From assembly GCF_007665395.1 (NCBI RefSeq), contig NZ_VDND01000002.1:1-64000 (forward strand): a stretch of DNA of 64,000 nt, in the 5' to 3' direction. Position numbers and translations under genes: made by a program. Under the pieces are notes generated by a model. That model searched no databases, was not told the DNA's origin, and saw only the letters and a list, made by a program, of their open reading frames with translations. Numbering within the stretch: position 1 is the first letter of the stretch; the number at the start of each line of letters is the position of its first letter. Below, in pieces: positions 36,561 to 45,212 of the stretch. This stretch comes from Pseudomonas oryzihabitans (GTDB taxonomy: Bacteria; Pseudomonadota; Gammaproteobacteria; Pseudomonadales; Pseudomonadaceae).

Positions 36561-37595
36561 TCAGCGCGTGCTCTCGCGCATGACCAGTTCGAAGCCGGTA
36601 TCCCGTTGCCGTGGCGCCTCAGCGCCAGCCAGACGAGCGAGCAGCGCCGCGGCGGCATGGGTGCCCATCTCGGCACCCCGTACATCGACGGTGCTCAGCG
36701 CCGGGATCAGATGGGCGGCGCTGGCCAGGTTGCCGAAGCCCATCACCGCCAGCTCCTGCGGTACCCGCAGGCCGCGCGCATGGGCTTCGGCCAGCACGCC
36801 GTGGGCGAGGGTGTCGGAGCTGCAGACCACCACCTCGGGCCGGGCGCCGGCCTCGAGCAGCCGGGTCAGGCCCTGGCGACCCAGTGCCGGGGTGGCCGGT
36901 GGCGGCAGGCTGACATCGGCGGGTGCGGCCAGTCCGTGGGTGGCCAGTTCGCCACGCCAGGCATCGCGGCGCAGCCGGCCGCGGGGATCGTCCAGGGTCA
37001 GGCTGGCGAACTGGCGATAGCCGCGCGCCAGCAGCTCCCGGGCGACAGCCTGGCCTACCGCGACATGGGAAAAGCCCACCAGCATGTCCAGCGGGCGCTC
37101 GCCCTGGTCCCAGCACTCCACCAGCGGAATGCCGGCCTGGGACAGGCGCAGCCGGCTGGCGGCCGTGTGCAGGGTACCGGTCAGCACCATGGCGTCGGGG
37201 CGGCGGCGCAGCAGGGCTTCCAGCAGGCGTTCCTCGCGCTCGGCCGAATAGTCGGTCAGGCCCAGCAGGGTCTGGTGGCCGGCCTCGGTCAGGGTCTGCA
37301 TGAGCGCCTGCACGGTATCGGCGAAGATGGAATTGACGATGGTGGGCACCAGGATGGCGATCAGCCGACTCTCCTGGGGCGCGCTGCCAGTGGTGAGCAT
37401 GGCCGGCTGGTAGCCGCTCTCGCGTACCGCGCGAAAGACCCTTTCACGCAAGGCCGGGCGGACGATCTCCGGCTGGTTGAGGGTGCGCGAGACGGTGATC
37501 GGCGAGACCCCGGCCAGGCGCGCCACATCCTTCAGCGTCGGCGGCTTGCCATCGGGACGGCCACGCCAGGGCGGGGTGTTGCGATCACTGGACAA
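36561..37595 (-). CDS. LacI-family transcriptional regulator (hexarate module)
   Basis: 344 aa. The N-terminal LacI HTH (TLKDVARLAGVSPITVSRTL, about 20-42) is followed by a periplasmic-binding-protein-like sensor (ESRLIAILVPTIVNSIFADT onward) ending in the dimerisation segment. The subgroup resembles GntR/GudR-type regulators of sugar acids. It is immediately upstream of and co-oriented with the MFS-dehydratase genes, so it probably represses them. Confidence 0.9.
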   Translation of the reverse strand: MSSDRNTPPWRGRPDGKPPTLKDVARLAGVSPITVSRTLNQPEIVRPALRERVFRAVRESGYQPAMLTTGSAPQESRLIAILVPTIVNSIFADTVQALMQTLTEAGHQTLLGLTDYSAEREERLLEALLRRRPDAMVLTGTLHTAASRLRLSQAGIPLVECWDQGERPLDMLVGFSHVAVGQAVARELLARGYRQFASLTLDDPRGRLRRDAWRGELATHGLAAPADVSLPPPATPALGRQGLTRLLEAGARPEVVVCSSDTLAHGVLAEAHARGLRVPQELAVMGFGNLASAAHLIPALSTVDVRGAEMGTHAAAALLARLAGAEAPRQRDTGFELVMRESTR

Positions 37596-37636
37596 GCGCG
37601 ACTCCGCGACAGGCGAGGGAATCCTTGATTCTGCCG

Positions 37637-37651
37637 AGTCATACGATGACT
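37637..37651. promoter_or_regulatory. Shared palindrome, copy 1 (upstream of lacI-type gene)
   Basis: AGTCATACGATGACT, extended by one pair to GAGTCAT-ACG-ATGACTC, lies 41 bases upstream of the LacI regulator start and 88 bases before the lysE-type start. The same 15-mer, inverted, precedes the glucarate-dehydratase-like gene at 48964-48978. Confidence 0.6.
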
Positions 37652-37739
37652 CTCAAGGCTGACGAGCCACAGACGTACAAGCCGGGACGCGAGGGGACTG
37701 GCTAGCCTGGGCTCCTTCTCGAAGCCTGACAGGTGCCCC

Positions 37740-38342
37740 TTGGAAATCGTTCTCTATGCTTTCAGCGTCATGTACAGCCCCGGTCCGGTCAACGCCCTGG
37801 GTCTCGACGCCGGCCTGCGTGGCCAGGCCCGCCGGGCGCTGGGGTTCTATGCCGGGGTGGGTTGCGCCATGCTGGTGCTGTTCCTGGCGCTGGGCTATGC
37901 CGGGGCGGTCCTGGTCTCGGGGGCGCTGCTGCCGTGGCTGGCGCTGCTGGGCGGTGGCTATTGCCTGTACCTCGGCTATCGCATCGCCTGGGCCGCACCA
38001 CCGGCGGCGGCCGGCGAGGAGGAGCCGCAGGCACGGCTGACCTTCTCCCAGGGCCTGCTGATCCAGGGCCTCAATCCCAAGGGCTGGCTGGCAGTGCTGC
38101 CCATCGCCACGGTGATGTTCCCGGCGGCCCAGGTGACGGGAGGCAAGATCGTCCTCTGGTCGCTGCCCCTGGCGCTGTCGGCGTGCGGCGCCCCGGCGAG
38201 CTACGCCTTGCTCGGGGCACTGCTCGGGCGCTACCTGGTGCGGGGACGTGGCTTGCGCTGGGTGAATCGGCTGCTGGGGCTGAGTCTGGTCGGTTGCGCC
38301 CTGCTGTTGTTCCACGACGCCTGGCGCGGTCTGCTAGGCTGA
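37740..38342 (+). CDS. LysE-family amino acid exporter
   Basis: 200 aa, six TM helices. The N-terminal VMYSPGPVNALGLDAGLRG and central GLLIQGLNPKGWLAVLPIA are LysE/RhtB signatures. The start is TTG at 37740, behind an AGG; it gives MEIVLYAFSVMYSPGPV, the family start, whereas the first ATG (37770) would delete half of TM1. It is 17 bases upstream of an AraC regulator in the same direction, a common exporter/regulator pair. Substrate unknown. Confidence 0.85.
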   Translation: MEIVLYAFSVMYSPGPVNALGLDAGLRGQARRALGFYAGVGCAMLVLFLALGYAGAVLVSGALLPWLALLGGGYCLYLGYRIAWAAPPAAAGEEEPQARLTFSQGLLIQGLNPKGWLAVLPIATVMFPAAQVTGGKIVLWSLPLALSACGAPASYALLGALLGRYLVRGRGLRWVNRLLGLSLVGCALLLFHDAWRGLLG

Positions 38343-38359
38343 GCGCCGGAGGAGTCGCC

Positions 38360-39217
38360 ATGAGCACCCAGATCGAATTGCCCGGCGCCACGGATTGGGT
38401 AAGGCACGCCCCGGCCCATGTCGAGCTGGAGTCCATCGAAGCCTTCTTCGGTGGTCATGCCTTCGACCCCCATCGCCACGCCACCTATGCCATCGGCCGT
38501 ACGCTGGCCGGGGTGCAGAGCTTTTCCTATCGCGGCGCCAAGACCCACAGCCTGCCCGGCGAGACCATGATCCTGCATCCGGACGAGGTCCATGACGGCC
38601 GCGCCGGGGCCGCCTGCGGCTTTCGCTATCGCATGCTCTATCTGCCGCCCACGCTGGTGCAGGACATCCTGGGTGGACGGCCCTTGCCCTTCCATCGCGA
38701 CAGCGTTTCCCAGGATCCGCGCCTGGCGCGCGCCACCGACGGGGTGTTCGCCGCCCTCGACGAACGCCCCGATGCCCTGGGGCGCGACGATGCCCTCTAT
38801 GGCCTGGTCGCCACCCTAGCCGAGGTCTGCCAGGCCTGGCCCAGTCGCGGTCGGGTGGACTTCGCCGCCGCCCTGCGTGCGCGGGAATACCTGGAAGATC
38901 GGCTCGACCAGGCCGTGACCCTCGACGACCTGGCGCGCTGTGCCGGCCGCGACCGCTGGAGTCTGAGCCGCGACTTCCGCGCCTACTTCGGCACCAGTCC
39001 CCATCGCTACCTGACCCTGCGGCGGCTGGATCGGGTACGGCTGCAGGTGCGCCTGGGGATGGGCCTGGCCCAGGCGGCGGTGGAGGCGGGCTTCTTCGAC
39101 CAGAGTCATATGTCCCGGCATTTTCGCCAGGCCTTCGGCATAGCGCCGGCGCGCTGGTTCCGCGGACTGGCCGGAGCCCCTGGGGTCGCTGGGCAGGACG
39201 CGGCGCCCCGGGGCTAG
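38360..39217 (+). CDS. AraC-family regulator with AraC-binding-like cupin domain
   Basis: 285 aa. An N-terminal cupin (FGGHAFDPHRHATYAIG; ETMILHPDEVHDG, about 30-100) is followed by two C-terminal HTHs (VTLDDLARCAGRDRWSLSRDFR; GLAQAAVEAGFFDQSHMSRHF, about 185-275). GGAGGAG precedes the ATG. The arrangement LysE-AraC is widespread, with the regulator controlling the exporter. Confidence 0.9.
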   Translation: MSTQIELPGATDWVRHAPAHVELESIEAFFGGHAFDPHRHATYAIGRTLAGVQSFSYRGAKTHSLPGETMILHPDEVHDGRAGAACGFRYRMLYLPPTLVQDILGGRPLPFHRDSVSQDPRLARATDGVFAALDERPDALGRDDALYGLVATLAEVCQAWPSRGRVDFAAALRAREYLEDRLDQAVTLDDLARCAGRDRWSLSRDFRAYFGTSPHRYLTLRRLDRVRLQVRLGMGLAQAAVEAGFFDQSHMSRHFRQAFGIAPARWFRGLAGAPGVAGQDAAPRG

Positions 39218-39336
39218 CCCGGCGGCGCTCCACGGGCGCGCCGGGCCGCAGAGGCCCCGGCAGCCGCGTCACCAGCGAAACGATCAGGGGCGAGGGCAGT
39301 CAACCTGTGCGCACTTCATACACAGGAGCCCTCTTC

Positions 39337-41310
39337 ATGACCGGCCAGGGAGAATCCGCCGCTCGTCCCACCTTCAGTCCACCGGTCTTCTGGACCTCGA
39401 CCCTGCTGCTGCTGGCGCTGGTGCTCTACGCCAGCCTGTTTCAGGCCAATGCCCAATGGCTGTTCGCCGCCATCCAGGGCTGGATCATCACCAACCTCAG
39501 CTGGTTCTACATTCTCGCCGTGGCGATCATCCTCGGCACCGTGGTGTTTCTCGGCATGAGTCGCTATGGCGACATCAAGCTCGGCCCGGACCACAGCGAG
39601 CCGGACTACGCCAACACCACCTGGTTCGCCATGCTGTTCTCTGCCGGCATGGGCATCGGCTTGATGTTCTTCGGCGTCGCCGAACCAGTGATGCACTTCC
39701 TCAATCCGCCCTATGCCGATGGCCAGACGGTGGACGCCGCGCGCCAGGCCATGCGCATCACCTTCTTCCACTGGGGCCTGCACGCCTGGTCGATCTATGC
39801 CATCGTCGCCCTGATCCTGGCCTACTTCAGCTATCGCCACGGGCTGCCGCTGACCCTGAGATCGGCGCTCTATCCACTGATCGGCGAGCGCATTTATGGC
39901 CCCATCGGCCATGCCGTGGACATCTTCGCCATCATCGGCACGGTGCTGGGCGTCGCCACCTCCCTGGGCTTCGGCGTGTCGCAGATCAACACCGGGCTCA
40001 ACGTGCTATTCGGCGTGCCGGTGTCCACCCCGGTGCAGATTGGCCTGATCGTCATCACCACGGCGCTGGCCACCCTCTCGGTGGTCTCGGGACTGGACAG
40101 GGGCGTGCGGCGGCTGTCGGAGCTCAACCTGGGCCTGGCGGTGCTGCTGATGCTCACCGTGGTCATCCTCGGCCCGACGGTACTGATCCTGCAGACCTTC
40201 GTCGAAAACACCGGCGGCTACCTCAGCGAGATCGTCAGCCGTACCCTCAACCTCAACGCCTACCGACCCACCGACTGGATCGGCGGCTGGACGCTGTTCT
40301 ACTGGGGCTGGTGGCTGGCCTGGTCGCCCTTCGTCGGACTGTTCATCGCGCGGATTTCCCGCGGCCGCACCATCCGCGAATTCGTCTCCGGGGTGCTGCT
40401 GGTGCCGGCCGGCTTCACCCTGCTGTGGATGACGGTGTTCGGCAACACGGCCATCCACATGATCCTCACCAAGGGCCTCACCGACCTGGCCGACGCCGTG
40501 TCCCAGGACAGCTCCCTGGCGCTGTTCGCGTTTCTCGAACACTTCCCCTTCGCCAGCGTGATCTCGCTGGTGGCCATCGTCATGGTGGTGGTGTTCTTCG
40601 TCACCTCGGCCGACTCTGGCGCCATGGTGGTGGACATGCTGGCCTCCGGCGGCCAGGACCAGACGCCGGTCTGGCAGCGGGTGTTCTGGGGCGCCAGCAT
40701 GGGGCTGGTGGCCATCGCCCTGCTCCTGGCCGATGGTCTCAAGGCCTTGCAGACCGCCACCATCGCCAGTGCCTTGCCCTTCACCCTGGCGCTGCTCTTG
40801 AGCATGCGCGGCCTGCTCAAGGCGCTGAAGCTGGACGCCACCAAGCGCGGTCTGCGCCATCAGGCGCTGAGCCTGACGCCGCCGACTACCCGCACGCCGG
40901 GCGGCTGGCAGCGCCGGCTGCGCGGCCTGGCGATGTTTCCGCGGCGGGCGCACGTGGTGCGTTTTATCGGCGAGGTGGCCAAGCCGGCCTGCCTGGCGGT
41001 GGCCGAGGAATGGCGCAAGCAGGGTTATGTCTGCGGCGTGGAAGACCGTGACGATGGCGGGGTGCGGCTGTATGTCGGTCCGGCCGAGCAGCCGGAGTTC
41101 GTTTACCAGGTCAGACCCCATGCCTACGCCATGCCCAGTTTCGTCATGGGCAGCGAGCCCGGCGAGGAGCGCAAGTACTTCCGCGCCCAGGTCTACCTAC
41201 GCGAAGGCGGCCAGGACCATGACGTCATGGGCTGGTCGCGCGAAGATGTCATCGGCGACATCCTCGACCAGTACGAAAGGCACATGCATTTCCTGCACCT
41301 GGTCGGTTGA
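39337..41310 (+). CDS. betT: BCCT-family choline/betaine-type transporter (BetT-like)
   Basis: 657 aa. Twelve TM helices with BCCT motifs: MGIGLMFFGVAEPVMHF, TFFHWGLHAWSIYAIVAL and the conserved FYWGWWLAWSPFVGLFIARIS. A soluble C-terminal extension of about 140 residues (from FPRRAHVVRFIGEVAKP) is characteristic of BetT, where it takes part in osmotic control. Met at 39337 has GGAG; a GTG at 39307 is an alternative. No betIBA genes are adjacent. An MCP gene ends 40 bases away, convergent. Confidence 0.85.
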   Translation: MTGQGESAARPTFSPPVFWTSTLLLLALVLYASLFQANAQWLFAAIQGWIITNLSWFYILAVAIILGTVVFLGMSRYGDIKLGPDHSEPDYANTTWFAMLFSAGMGIGLMFFGVAEPVMHFLNPPYADGQTVDAARQAMRITFFHWGLHAWSIYAIVALILAYFSYRHGLPLTLRSALYPLIGERIYGPIGHAVDIFAIIGTVLGVATSLGFGVSQINTGLNVLFGVPVSTPVQIGLIVITTALATLSVVSGLDRGVRRLSELNLGLAVLLMLTVVILGPTVLILQTFVENTGGYLSEIVSRTLNLNAYRPTDWIGGWTLFYWGWWLAWSPFVGLFIARISRGRTIREFVSGVLLVPAGFTLLWMTVFGNTAIHMILTKGLTDLADAVSQDSSLALFAFLEHFPFASVISLVAIVMVVVFFVTSADSGAMVVDMLASGGQDQTPVWQRVFWGASMGLVAIALLLADGLKALQTATIASALPFTLALLLSMRGLLKALKLDATKRGLRHQALSLTPPTTRTPGGWQRRLRGLAMFPRRAHVVRFIGEVAKPACLAVAEEWRKQGYVCGVEDRDDGGVRLYVGPAEQPEFVYQVRPHAYAMPSFVMGSEPGEERKYFRAQVYLREGGQDHDVMGWSREDVIGDILDQYERHMHFLHLVG

Positions 41311-41349
41311 GCCACCTTGGCCGGGCATCGCGCCCGGCCAAGGCCGCCG

Positions 41350-43350
41350 TCACTTCACCCGGAAGCGCCGGATCACGGCGACCAGCTGCTCGTTGGACGA
41401 CTGCACCGCGGCGGTACTCTCGGCGGTGCGCTGGCCACTGGTGACCAGGTCGTCGACGATGTGGCGCACGGCGACCATGTTCTGGTTGATCTCGCCGGAC
41501 ACCACGCTCTGTTCCTCGGCGGCCGCGGCGATCTGGGTCGACAGGTCGCTGATGCGCACCACCGAGCCACTCATCTCGTCCAGGCCGGCGGTGACCTCGC
41601 GGGTCTTCTCGGCGGTGCTCTGGCAACTGGCCTTGGTGACTTCCATGGCTGCCACCGCGGAGCTCACCCCCTGCTGCAGCCGGCTGAGCATCTCGTTGAT
41701 CTCGGCGGTACTCTGCTGGGTGCGACCGGCCAGGGCGCGGACCTCGTCGGCGACCACCGCGAAACCACGACCCTGCTCGCCGGCACGGGCCGCCTCGATG
41801 GCCGCGTTGAGCGCCAGCAGGTTGGTCTGGCCGGCGATCTCGCCGATGACGCCGAGCACGTCGTTGATGCGCTGGGCGTCGCCCTGCATGGCCTGCACCT
41901 TGAGGGTGGCGTCTTCCACCCGGTCGACCAGCGCCAGGACGCTGGTGGACGCCTGCTGCACCACCGCGCGGGAGCGCTCGGCCTGGCCATTGGCGGCCTG
42001 GGTGAGGGCGGCGGTGTCGCTGGCGCTGCGCGCCACGGAATCGGAGGTGGCGCTCATCTCGGTGATGGCGGTCACCGCCTGGTCGGTCTCGCTGGCGTGC
42101 CGGGCGAGGATGGCGCCGTTCTGCTGGGCCTGGCCGTGCAGTTGCCTTAGGCCGGCGTCGATGCGGTCGGTGGCGTCGCCCACCTCGCCGATCAGCCGCT
42201 GCAGGTAGGCGATGAAGCCGTTGACGGCGCCGGCCACGGCGTCCACTTCGTCCTTGCCGCGCACCGGGATCCGCCGGGTCAGGTCGGCGTCGCCGGCGGA
42301 GAGCGATTCGATATTGCGCTGCAGCATGCCCAGGCGACCCATCAACTTGCCGAGCGCCAGCATCATCACCGCTACCAGCAGCAGCACCAGCGGCAGCTGG
42401 ATCGCCGCCAGGGTCTTGAGGATGCCGGTGTTGGTGGCCTGCAGCAGCGCGGTGGGCAGCGCGGTGGCCAGCAGCCAGGGCGTGCCGGCCAGCGGTCGCA
42501 GGAAGAAGGTATGCGGGGTGCCGTGCTCGTCGACATAGGTGTCCCGTACCAGGGCATCGCCCTGCCGCTTGCCGAGACTCTGCTGGATGGCGGCGACGAA
42601 GGGCGAGCGCTCGGTGTAGGCGGAGAGGTTGGTGAGGATCTGCGAATCGCCCAGCTCGCTAAGATTGCTGAGGATCTTGCCATCGGCTTCGACGATCATC
42701 ATGTCGGTGTCGTCGAGCTCCTTGCGCAGCGCCTCGACCAGCGGATTGAAGAAGCCCAGGGTGAGGTCGATGGTGGAGACGCCGAAGGCCTTGCCGTCGC
42801 GTTGGATGGCCATGGCGCAGTTGGTGCGTGGCTCGGCGCTGGCGGCGTCCTTGTAGGCGGCGGCCCAGACGCACTGGCCAGCCGGGGCCTTGAGGCCGGC
42901 CTGGAACCACGGCTGCTCCCAGTAGTTGAGCGACTCGGGGGAGTTCCAGTGGGTATTGACGATCAATTTGCCGCCGGCATCGCGGTGGTAGAAGGTGCTG
43001 AATTTGTCGCGGCCTGGCTCGCGCTGGTTGGGCAGCGGCCAGATGCCGCCGCCGAACACCTTGGCGTCGCCGTACTGGTCCACCAGGCCGGGCAGTACCC
43101 GGTCGATGGCGGCACTGTCGAGCAGCGGCACGGTCTGGGTGATGGAGCGCTGCTGCGCCTGGATCTGATTGAGTTCGCGGTAGATGCGGGTGCCGACCTC
43201 GTTGACCCGGGTGAGGACGGCGGATTCGCCGGCGGCGACCAGGTCGGGGGTGACCCAGAGACGTATCCCGATGACGGTGGCGGCGAGCGTCGCGCCGATG
43301 AAACCGAGGAAGATCAGGGTATAGCGGGTCCGAACGGTGTTCAGGGCCAT
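41350..43350 (-). CDS. Methyl-accepting chemotaxis protein with Cache sensor
   Basis: 666 aa. TM1 (about 10-30), a double-Cache periplasmic domain (about 33-310), TM2 (about 315-340), HAMP (about 340-395, LSAGDADLTRRIPVRGKDEVD) and a signalling domain with the tip IAGQTNLLALNAAIEAARAG and GRGFAVVADEVRALAGRT. No C-terminal CheR-tethering pentapeptide is present (ends RRFRVK). A textbook FliA promoter precedes it. Convergence with betT suggests, but does not show, a quaternary-amine ligand. Confidence 0.93.
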   Translation of the reverse strand: MALNTVRTRYTLIFLGFIGATLAATVIGIRLWVTPDLVAAGESAVLTRVNEVGTRIYRELNQIQAQQRSITQTVPLLDSAAIDRVLPGLVDQYGDAKVFGGGIWPLPNQREPGRDKFSTFYHRDAGGKLIVNTHWNSPESLNYWEQPWFQAGLKAPAGQCVWAAAYKDAASAEPRTNCAMAIQRDGKAFGVSTIDLTLGFFNPLVEALRKELDDTDMMIVEADGKILSNLSELGDSQILTNLSAYTERSPFVAAIQQSLGKRQGDALVRDTYVDEHGTPHTFFLRPLAGTPWLLATALPTALLQATNTGILKTLAAIQLPLVLLLVAVMMLALGKLMGRLGMLQRNIESLSAGDADLTRRIPVRGKDEVDAVAGAVNGFIAYLQRLIGEVGDATDRIDAGLRQLHGQAQQNGAILARHASETDQAVTAITEMSATSDSVARSASDTAALTQAANGQAERSRAVVQQASTSVLALVDRVEDATLKVQAMQGDAQRINDVLGVIGEIAGQTNLLALNAAIEAARAGEQGRGFAVVADEVRALAGRTQQSTAEINEMLSRLQQGVSSAVAAMEVTKASCQSTAEKTREVTAGLDEMSGSVVRISDLSTQIAAAAEEQSVVSGEINQNMVAVRHIVDDLVTSGQRTAESTAAVQSSNEQLVAVIRRFRVK

Positions 43351-43431
43351 GGTGTCGCTCCTGCGGGTACAGCGTCTTCCACGCTGCGAGAGGCATCCTT
43401 ACCGTCTTGTTGGAATGAGGATGTTAGTGCC

Positions 43432-43458
43432 TTATCGGCGTCTGACGTGTGACCTTTA
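43432..43458 (-). promoter_or_regulatory. FliA (sigma28) promoter of the MCP gene
   Basis: On the minus strand, TAAA (43455-43458), exactly 15 bases, then GCCGATAA (43432-43439): the full sigma28 consensus. It lies about 80 bases upstream of the ATG. Confidence 0.88.
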
Positions 43459-43546
43459 GTCGCAGGTCCGGTGGGATACCAAGGTCTGGCTCGGGTCATG
43501 GAATGACCGGCTGTCCCGCGTACCACCGGCACCCTGGCGGCGTCGA

Positions 43547-44296
43547 TCAGCTCCGCACCGGCAGGCACTCGCCGTGCCAGTCTCCTTCCTCCAGGCGAGC
43601 CACCACCAGCCAGTGGCCGTCTCCGGGGGCGGCGACCAGGCACTGGCCATCCGCCCGCCAGCAGGCGCTGCGACCGACGCAGGCATAGCCGCCGGTCGGC
43701 CCGCCATGGTTGGCCATCAGCACCGGCATGGCCAGCCGCCGTGCATGCCCTGCCAACTGGGCGCTGTCGGCGGGATAACCCGTCGCGCCGATCACCGCCG
43801 AGACCAGGTAGAGGTCGGCACCCCGGGCACGGGCGGCGTCGGCGTGGGCCGGGTGATTGCTGTCGGCGCAGATGGCCAGGGCGCCGCGCAGGCCACCGAG
43901 CTCCAGCAGGTCACCGCCGCTACCCGGTACGAAGGGCGGGGATTCACCCGGGTGCAGGTATTCCTTGGTGTGAATCCGGCAGCTGCCGTCGGCGGTGATG
44001 ATCAGGGCGCCGATCTGCAGACCCGCCGTGCCTTGGACCGGCGCCCCGACCACGGCGGTGAGCCCGGCCGCGCGACAGGCCTCGCGCAGCGCCAGCACTC
44101 GGACGTCGCCGGGCTCCAGGGTGAGCTCCGCGGCCAGGGTCGGCTCATAGCCGGTCAGCGAGAGCTCGGGAAACAGCAGCAGCTCCACCTTGGCGGCGGC
44201 TGCCGCGGCGATGAAGTCGAGATGGGTACGCAGGTTGGTGGCGAGATCGCCGGGTACCGAGGTGGACTGGGCGGCGGCGAGGGTGAGGCTGGGCAT
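43547..44296 (-). CDS. Carbon-nitrogen hydrolase (nitrilase superfamily)
   Basis: 249 aa. The catalytic triad is visible: Glu in LLLFPELSLTGYEP, Lys in HTKEYLHPGE and Cys in LAICADSNHPAHA. Length fits a stand-alone omega-amidase/carbamoylase-type member. Substrate not assignable. It is transcribed alone, with the MCP promoter downstream and a large repeat array upstream. Confidence 0.82.
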   Translation of the reverse strand: MPSLTLAAAQSTSVPGDLATNLRTHLDFIAAAAAAKVELLLFPELSLTGYEPTLAAELTLEPGDVRVLALREACRAAGLTAVVGAPVQGTAGLQIGALIITADGSCRIHTKEYLHPGESPPFVPGSGGDLLELGGLRGALAICADSNHPAHADAARARGADLYLVSAVIGATGYPADSAQLAGHARRLAMPVLMANHGGPTGGYACVGRSACWRADGQCLVAAPGDGHWLVVARLEEGDWHGECLPVRS

Positions 44297-44391
44297 GGTG
44301 TTTTCCCGGGTCAGGCTTCCTGATCCGACCCTCCCTCAGGACGACCGCAGGCGTCAAGGCATGCCTGGTGCCGGTACGTTCCACGGCGATG

Positions 44392-45205
44392 CCTGAGGAG
44401 CGAGGGAAAAGCGGTGAAGGCGAGGCGGGCTGCCGGTAGGTACGTATCCCTCACCCCAGCCCTCTCCCGGAGGGAGAGGGGGTAAAAGCAGGAGTCCTGA
44501 TACCTGCTGCCGTCGGTAGCGTGGAAAACCGCGCAGCGTTTTCCACTGCAGTCCTGGAGCGGCGAGGGAGGAGAGGTGAAGGCGAGGGGCCGATAGTAGG
44601 TACGCATCCCTTACCCCAACCCTCTCCCGGAGGGAGAGGGGGTAAAGGCAGGACGCGTGACTTTAGCTGCCATCGGTAGCGTGGAAAACCGCGCAGCGTT
44701 TTCCACTGCAGTCCTGAAGCGGCGAGGGAAGAGAAGTGAAGGCGAGGGGCCGATGGTAGATACCATCCCTCACCCCAGCCCTCGCCCGGAGGGAGAGGGG
44801 GTAAAGGCAGGAGGCCTGATACCCGCTGCCGCCCGTAGCGTGGAAAACCGCGCAGCGTTTTCTACTGTAGTCCTGGAGCGGCGAGGGAGGAGAGATGAAG
44901 GCGAGGGACTACCGACAGGTACGTATCCCTCACCCCAGCCCTCTCCCGGAGGGAGAGGGGGTAAAGGCAGGAGGCCTGACACCAACTGCCGCCAGTAGCG
45001 TGGAAAACCGCGCAGCGTTTTCCACTGCAGTCCTGGAGCGGCGGAGGAGGAGAGGTGAAGGCGAGGGGCCGACGGTAGATACCATCCCTCACCCCAGCGC
45101 TCTCCCGGAGGGAGAGGGGGAATCGGAGGTGCGAAGAGAGAGGAGGGAGCATCAAGGTCCGCGCCTTTACCCCCTCTCCCCCTGGGAGAGGGTTGGGGTG
45201 AGGGC
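44392..45205. repeat. Tandem array of composite palindromic repeats, period about 159 bp
   Basis: Five units begin with (T)CACCCC at 44451, 44610, 44770, 44930 and 45089. Each has an inverted repeat CCCTCTCCCGGAGGGAGAGG and, about 70 bases on, GTGGAAAAC / GTTTTCCAC around an 8-base centre (44521, 44681, 44840, 45000; the last unit is truncated). The tract GGCGAGGGAGGAGAGGTGAA closes each unit. A partial unit precedes the array, and an inverted CCCTCTCCCCCTGGGAGAGGG ends it just before bglX. It explains the whole 900-base gap; ORFs in it are repeat translations. Confidence 0.9.
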
Positions 45206-45212
45206 AGACCTG

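Noticed and set aside
44392..45205. Regular direct repeats resembling a CRISPR array
   Set aside because: The period is about 159 bp and all parts of each unit are conserved; there are no unique spacers and no cas genes nearby.
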